DNA of 64,000 nucleotides from Saprospiraceae bacterium (GTDB lineage: Bacteria > Bacteroidota > Bacteroidia > Chitinophagales > Saprospiraceae), in the NCBI GenBank assembly GCA_019638455.1, contig JAHBTU010000002.1, positions 186,001-250,000 on the forward strand, read 5' to 3'. Every line of letters begins with the position of its first letter. The first letter of the stretch is position 1. This document shows, in pieces, positions 60,044 through 64,000 of this stretch. The position numbers and the translations under genes were made by a program. The notes beneath the pieces are model-generated. The model was given only the letters and a program-made list of their open reading frames with translations, was not told where the DNA came from and ran no database searches.

Positions 60044-60913
60044 ATGAGCGAGTTCTTGGAAGATCCTGTTTTTTATTGGTTGGTATGGGCCATTTTTACC
60101 GTTGCGGGCGCCATCATCGGGTGGTCGCTGCGTGCCAATTTCCCCGAAAAAGACGTGCGCCGCGCACTTGACCGCAGCGAACATGACCGCAGCGTGTTGG
60201 CTCGGCTTTACACACACATCAAACACCAACACGACCTCCGCGAGGCAGATTTTAAACGCGCAACACTCGAATTGGATAATTTGCGCGACCGTCTGGCGAT
60301 GTTGGAACAAGAACGCATCGCCCATGCCCACGCCGAACAACTCAGCGCCGCCCGCGTGGAGCAAGCCGAATCCAACGCCGCCCGTTTTGCCGAAAGGTTC
60401 CGCACCATAGAGATGCAGGCAAACGCACTCCGCGTTCGCAACACACAACTCGCCACAGACTTAGGGCGCTTGCAACAAGAACTCGCGGCTTGGAAAACGC
60501 TCTACCGCGATTTCCAAGCAATGCAGCAAAAACTCTTCGCCTTCGAACAAACCGCCTCCGCTCTGGAAGCCGAGCGCAACCAACTCCGCCAACAACTCGA
60601 AGCCGCTCGCGCCGACATCGAACAACTGCAAGCCGCTCAACCCGGCAAAAGAAATCGCTCCAACAAAGGCGGACCAGCCCGCTCTGCACCCGGCCCCGAC
60701 AATCCCGACGACTTGAAAAACATCAAGGGCATCTCTTTTGCCACCGAACAACAGCTGCATGGGTTAGGCATCTTCACCTACACCCAAATCAGTCAATGGG
60801 ACGACGATGCCATCATCGGCGCAGCAAAAAAACTGGGCATCAGCCCCGGCAAAATTTATCAGGACGATTGGGTGGGTCAGGCCCGCCAATTGGTGGGAGA
60901 GGAGCGGGTATGA
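60044..60913 (+). CDS. Membrane-anchored coiled-coil protein with C-terminal helix-hairpin-helix domain
   Basis: About 289 residues. One membrane helix near residues 10-28 (FYWLVWAIFTVAGAIIGWSL), a coiled coil of about 170 residues rich in Glu, Gln and Arg, a basic linker (GKRNRSNKGGP), and a C-terminal domain DDLKNIKGISFATEQQLHGLGIFTYTQI like the HHH modules found in ribosomal-protein-fused and membrane proteins. It could bind DNA at the membrane, but this is inference. ATG 60044 (MSEFLEDP) chosen over an upstream one that overlaps the divergent gene region. Confidence 0.78.
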   Translation: MSEFLEDPVFYWLVWAIFTVAGAIIGWSLRANFPEKDVRRALDRSEHDRSVLARLYTHIKHQHDLREADFKRATLELDNLRDRLAMLEQERIAHAHAEQLSAARVEQAESNAARFAERFRTIEMQANALRVRNTQLATDLGRLQQELAAWKTLYRDFQAMQQKLFAFEQTASALEAERNQLRQQLEAARADIEQLQAAQPGKRNRSNKGGPARSAPGPDNPDDLKNIKGISFATEQQLHGLGIFTYTQISQWDDDAIIGAAKKLGISPGKIYQDDWVGQARQLVGEERV

Positions 60914-60966
60914 CAAATCTTTGGCGTATTTGCTTACGTTTGCGGCGAACTTAATCATGAATTAGG

Positions 60967-62841
60967 ATGCTACGTTATCTTCTCTCTTTTTCCTTCGTCG
61001 CTTCTTTTCTAAGCGCTTCTTTGGCACAAACCTCCCTATTCCTCCCGCGCAACCTGCAAACAGCCTATGAAAAGGGCACCCGAAACAGGGATGGCAAACC
61101 AGGCCCCAACTATTGGCAGAATCGCGCCAGCTATGTCATCAAGGCCTCGCTGGAACCCAAAACCCACCGACTTAGCGGAGAGGAAACCATCACCTACTTC
61201 AACAACAGCCCAGACACGCTCAAGCTCATCCGGTTCAAGCTGCAACACGACCGCTATCGCAAAGGAGCCCAGCGAGCATTCGATGTGGCAGCCTCCGATG
61301 TGACCGATGAGGGCGTGCGCATTGAGTCACTGACTTACAATGGACAAAACGTAGAAACCTCCCAACAACGCCGTTACGCCACATTTCTCGACATTGATTT
61401 GAAGGAAAAACCCCTGCCCCCCAACAGCAAGGCTACCATGAGCGTCAAATGGTCATACACGCTCCCCGCCGAAAAAGGTTCTGCCCGCGAATGTGTGTGC
61501 GACAGCACCACCTTCTTTGTGCCCTACTGGTATCCGCAAATCGCCGTGTACGACGATGTGCGCGGCTGGGCCGACGCACCATATACCGGGCAATATGAGT
61601 TTTATCACGACTTTGCAGATTATGACGTGACGATTTCCATGCCTGCGGGTTTCCAAGTGTGGGCAACGGGCGAATGGCAAAATGCCGCTGACATTTTGGA
61701 AAAAAAATATCTGGAGCGCTGGCAAAAGGCTCATACAGCCCCCGGTGTGATTTCTATTTTTTCGGAAAAAGAATTGCAAGCGGGAGGCATCTACCGAAAA
61801 ACCGGTCCTCTTGTCGCTTTCAATTTCAAAGCGACAGATGTGCCCGATTTCGCATTTGCAGCCAGCGACCATTACAATTGGGACGCGACTTCCGTTGTTG
61901 TTGACGACCGCACAGGCCGCCGCACATTCGTCAGTGCCGCATACAACACCGCGTCCACCGACTACCCCGAAGTGGCACGCATCGCCGCCGACGGCATTCG
62001 CCTGATGAGCACTTGGCTGCCGGGCTACCCTTTCCCCTATCCAGTAATGACGGTGTTCAATGGGGACGATGGCATGGAATACCCGATGATGTGCAACGAT
62101 GCCAGCACCGCTCCCCGCTCCCCCATGACGCTGACCATACATGAAGTGAGCCACACTTATTTTCCTTTTATGATGGGCATCAATGAGCAAGATTACGCTT
62201 GGATGGATGAAGGCTGGGCCTCCTTTTTTGACTATATGCTTTCGGACTCGCTCAGCAACCACACCATCGGAAACGTGCGCGGCTATTCTTTCATCGCGGG
62301 TACGGACAACGATGTGCCGCCCATGGTCAAGTCACGCAATCTCAGCTCCGCCTATCGCGTGGCTTCGTATCAACGTCCGCAAAATGCCTACCTAACGTTG
62401 TACGATATGTTGGGCTATGAGACCTTTCACAAGTGCATGGTCGAGTACATGAATCGCTGGAAAAGCAAACACCCTATCCCCTTTGATTTCTTCAACACTT
62501 GGAACGACGTATCAGGTCAAAATTTGGATTGGTTCTGGCGGCCATGGTTCTTTGAATGGGGCTACCCCGATTTGGCAATTAAAGAGGTCTTAAAAAACGA
62601 ACCCCTCAATGCTCAAACCATCGTCGTAGAACGCAAAGGGAACCTCCCCGTACCCGTGCATCTCGAAGTAGAATACACCGATGGCTCGCAACAAACCATC
62701 CGCAACACTGCCAGCGTTTGGAAAGATGGAGGCACGACTTTTCGCGTCACCTGCCCCGCGGGGAAAACCCTCAAGTCTGTTCGATTGGGCGACAAAATCA
62801 TACCTGACACCAACCCAAAAGACAATTCTTGGAAAAATTGA
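60967..62841 (+). CDS. M1-family metallopeptidase (aminopeptidase)
   Basis: 624 residues with a signal peptide (LLSFSFVASFLSASLAQ). The zinc site is complete: HEVSH at residues 392-396 and Glu415 in WMDEGWASFF. The exopeptidase motif usually GxMEN appears as GMEYPMM, so substrate preference may differ from classic aminopeptidases. Likely periplasmic or outer-membrane associated. It starts 53 bp after the coiled-coil gene. Confidence 0.92.
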   Translation: MLRYLLSFSFVASFLSASLAQTSLFLPRNLQTAYEKGTRNRDGKPGPNYWQNRASYVIKASLEPKTHRLSGEETITYFNNSPDTLKLIRFKLQHDRYRKGAQRAFDVAASDVTDEGVRIESLTYNGQNVETSQQRRYATFLDIDLKEKPLPPNSKATMSVKWSYTLPAEKGSARECVCDSTTFFVPYWYPQIAVYDDVRGWADAPYTGQYEFYHDFADYDVTISMPAGFQVWATGEWQNAADILEKKYLERWQKAHTAPGVISIFSEKELQAGGIYRKTGPLVAFNFKATDVPDFAFAASDHYNWDATSVVVDDRTGRRTFVSAAYNTASTDYPEVARIAADGIRLMSTWLPGYPFPYPVMTVFNGDDGMEYPMMCNDASTAPRSPMTLTIHEVSHTYFPFMMGINEQDYAWMDEGWASFFDYMLSDSLSNHTIGNVRGYSFIAGTDNDVPPMVKSRNLSSAYRVASYQRPQNAYLTLYDMLGYETFHKCMVEYMNRWKSKHPIPFDFFNTWNDVSGQNLDWFWRPWFFEWGYPDLAIKEVLKNEPLNAQTIVVERKGNLPVPVHLEVEYTDGSQQTIRNTASVWKDGGTTFRVTCPAGKTLKSVRLGDKIIPDTNPKDNSWKN

Positions 62842-62952
62842 GGGCTAATTGGACTTTCCATCACTAAACCAACGTTTTAACATCCCAACAAACGCTACCT
62901 TTCGCCGACGCAAACCAGATTTCTTAACCTTTCAAATGAACGACTGCACAAT

Positions 62953-63573
62953 ATGAAATCGAATACATTGCTCACCTATCTGCTCTATGCGCTGCTCGCC
63001 ACACTCATCCTTTCTGCTGGCTACAAAATGTGCCAAATGCAGAAAGACAAAGAGCGAAAAGCCAAAGAGGAAGCCGAGTGGCAGGAAACGCTCAAAAAAC
63101 TCTACCCCGAAGGTGACACGACGGCGAGTGGCAGCTCCTACTCGGACTATGACTCCACTCGGCAAACCACAGCCACCAGCCCTCCCCCATCTTCGAACAG
63201 CGGTACCACCCCACCTGCCTCCACCGGGGCAGCTACCAAGCCAACCACGCCCCCGTCCACGACCTCACCCGCTACTACCTCGACACCCTCTACCACCACC
63301 CCAAAAACCACGACAAAAGGTGGCGGCACAAGCGTGCCGGGCGTAGGTTCGGGCCAGTGGGAGGTGCGTGCCGGCACATTCCAGTATATGGATGGCGCAC
63401 GCGAACGCCTCGAGCAAGTTATTCGCATGGGCTACACCAATGCCGAAATCAAAAAAACCAGCAATGGCTGGGCAGCCGTAGTGGTTTTGCGCACCAACGA
63501 TAAGAATCGCGCCATCCAGACCGTTGACCAATTGGAGCGTCGCGGGGTGGATGCAGCCGTTTTTAAGCGATAG
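62953..63573 (+). CDS. SPOR-domain membrane protein
   Basis: 206 residues: a membrane helix at residues 7-26 (LTYLLYALLATLILSAGYKM), a charged stretch, a Ser/Thr/Pro-rich linker of about 75 residues, and a C-terminal SPOR domain (QWEVRAGTFQYMDGARERLEQVIRMGY to VDAAVFKR). SPOR domains bind glycan strands lacking stem peptides, at division sites. The linker would span the periplasm. Confidence 0.85.
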   Translation: MKSNTLLTYLLYALLATLILSAGYKMCQMQKDKERKAKEEAEWQETLKKLYPEGDTTASGSSYSDYDSTRQTTATSPPPSSNSGTTPPASTGAATKPTTPPSTTSPATTSTPSTTTPKTTTKGGGTSVPGVGSGQWEVRAGTFQYMDGARERLEQVIRMGYTNAEIKKTSNGWAAVVVLRTNDKNRAIQTVDQLERRGVDAAVFKR

Positions 63574-63598
63574 TCACATTGATTTTGAGCCATGTCAA

Positions 63599-63631
63599 CA
63601 CGCCTTGCCCGCTCTCCGCTGGCAAGGCGTG
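63599..63631 (+). terminator. Hairpin after the SPOR gene
   Basis: Stem CACGCCTTGCC / GGCAAGGCGTG, 11 bp perfect, with an 11-base loop, 26 bp after the stop. It lacks a T run (CCTGTTGTTAG follows), so it may be a weak terminator. Confidence 0.55.
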
Positions 63632-63633
63632 CC

Positions 63634-63663
63634 TGTTGTTAGCAGATTGGTTTCTTACATTTG
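63634..63663 (+). promoter_or_regulatory. Promoter of the GH3 gene
   Basis: TTG near 63636 and an exact -7 box TACATTTG at 63656-63663, about 17 bp apart and 18 bp before the ATG at 63682, giving a short leader. Confidence 0.5.
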
Positions 63664-63681
63664 CCCGTAAAACAATTATCC

Positions 63682-64000
63682 ATGATAAAACTTCAGCCAT
63701 ATCTTTTGCCTGTCATCGCCCTTGTCGCGACAGGAATTTCTTCCCCACTGTTTTCGCAAAAGACCTCCGTAAAGGACATTGATGCCCGAGTCGAGGCACT
63801 GCTTGTCAAAATGACTCTTGACGAAAAAATCGGGCAACTTCACCAAGTTCCCGGCGACATCAGTACTGGCACCGATGTCGCTAAAGACGATTTACTAACC
63901 CAAATCAAGGCTGGCAAGGTTGGCAGCATATTGAGCCACACCAATTTTGACAACAAAATCGCCATGCAACGCGCCGCAGTTGGCACCCGCCTCGGCATAC
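63682..64000 (+). CDS. Glycoside hydrolase family 3 beta-glucosidase, N-terminus only
   Basis: The first 106 residues of a GH3 enzyme, cut by the window edge. A signal peptide (MIKLQPYLLPVIALVATGI to FSQ) is followed by DARVEALLVKMTLDEKIGQLHQV, the GH3 N-terminal hallmark, and GKVGSILSHTNF. The active-site residues are outside the window. Together with the beta-mannosidase it points to use of plant or algal glycans. Confidence 0.88.
   Translation, partial: MIKLQPYLLPVIALVATGISSPLFSQKTSVKDIDARVEALLVKMTLDEKIGQLHQVPGDISTGTDVAKDDLLTQIKAGKVGSILSHTNFDNKIAMQRAAVGTRLGI

Overview
The window is chromosomal DNA of a Bacteroidota bacterium, most likely of the Saprospiria type. At least five proteins end in a type IX secretion (T9SS) type A sorting domain. 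There is a GldB gliding lipoprotein, a PorT-like barrel, an Omp28/DUF6029 pair, a BatD protein, SprB repeats, and promoter boxes of the Bacteroidota form TAnnTTTG. No rRNA, tRNA or CRISPR array was seen. The species call is inference; the phylum call is firm.

Layout. 1-6.4 kb: the end of a nucleotide-cyclase-domain protein, an M23 peptidase, two T9SS cargo proteins (one with a thioredoxin fold) and a sigma-54 response regulator. 6.5-13.5 kb: an accessory segment with two damaged T9SS genes. One is split by an intact IS1 element with an 8-bp target duplication. The other, a beta-helix surface protein, has two reading-frame breaks and an IS4-type element just upstream. A 132-bp MITE-like element with a 9-bp duplication follows. 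13.5-16.4 kb: an efflux adaptor and two ABC ATPases without a permease. 16.4-28 kb: guaB, recJ, gldB, batD, a glycosyltransferase, a membrane protein/HTH regulator pair, and a peroxiredoxin that lacks its catalytic cysteine. 28-37.3 kb: beta-mannosidase, acyl-CoA ligase, purine nucleoside phosphorylase and DHFR, a PIN toxin with a broken antitoxin, and a UvrD/PcrA helicase. 37.3-49.8 kb: an orphan adenine methyltransferase between repeats, Omp28/DUF6029, two DUF937 paralogues, an HD protein, ligA and a POT peptide transporter. 49.9-64 kb: a large T9SS protein, a MerR regulator, an EAD11-like membrane protein, aconitase, OsmC, a BamA-like barrel, an M1 peptidase, a SPOR protein and the start of a GH3 enzyme.

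Most notable signals. (1) Two identical 29-bp operators lie about 130-170 bp upstream of both the sigma-54 regulator gene and the efflux operon. Each holds the start of a tandem pair of 18-bp palindromes, so the two loci probably form one regulon, now separated by a 6.8-kb segment. (2) Three families of small dispersed repeats are present: R1 (about 180 bp, five copies), R2 (101 bp, three copies) and R3 (about 132 bp, two copies). R1 sits directly against R2 or R3 in two places and seems to use TATA as its junction. (3) Several genes look broken or altered in a specific way: the IS1-split gene rebuilds in frame, an 11-G tract lies near the start of the beta-helix gene, the antitoxin has an in-frame TAA, the peroxiredoxin has Trp in place of the peroxidatic Cys, and the MerR cobalamin-type domain lacks its His. 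I did not find a complete new defence or biosynthetic system.
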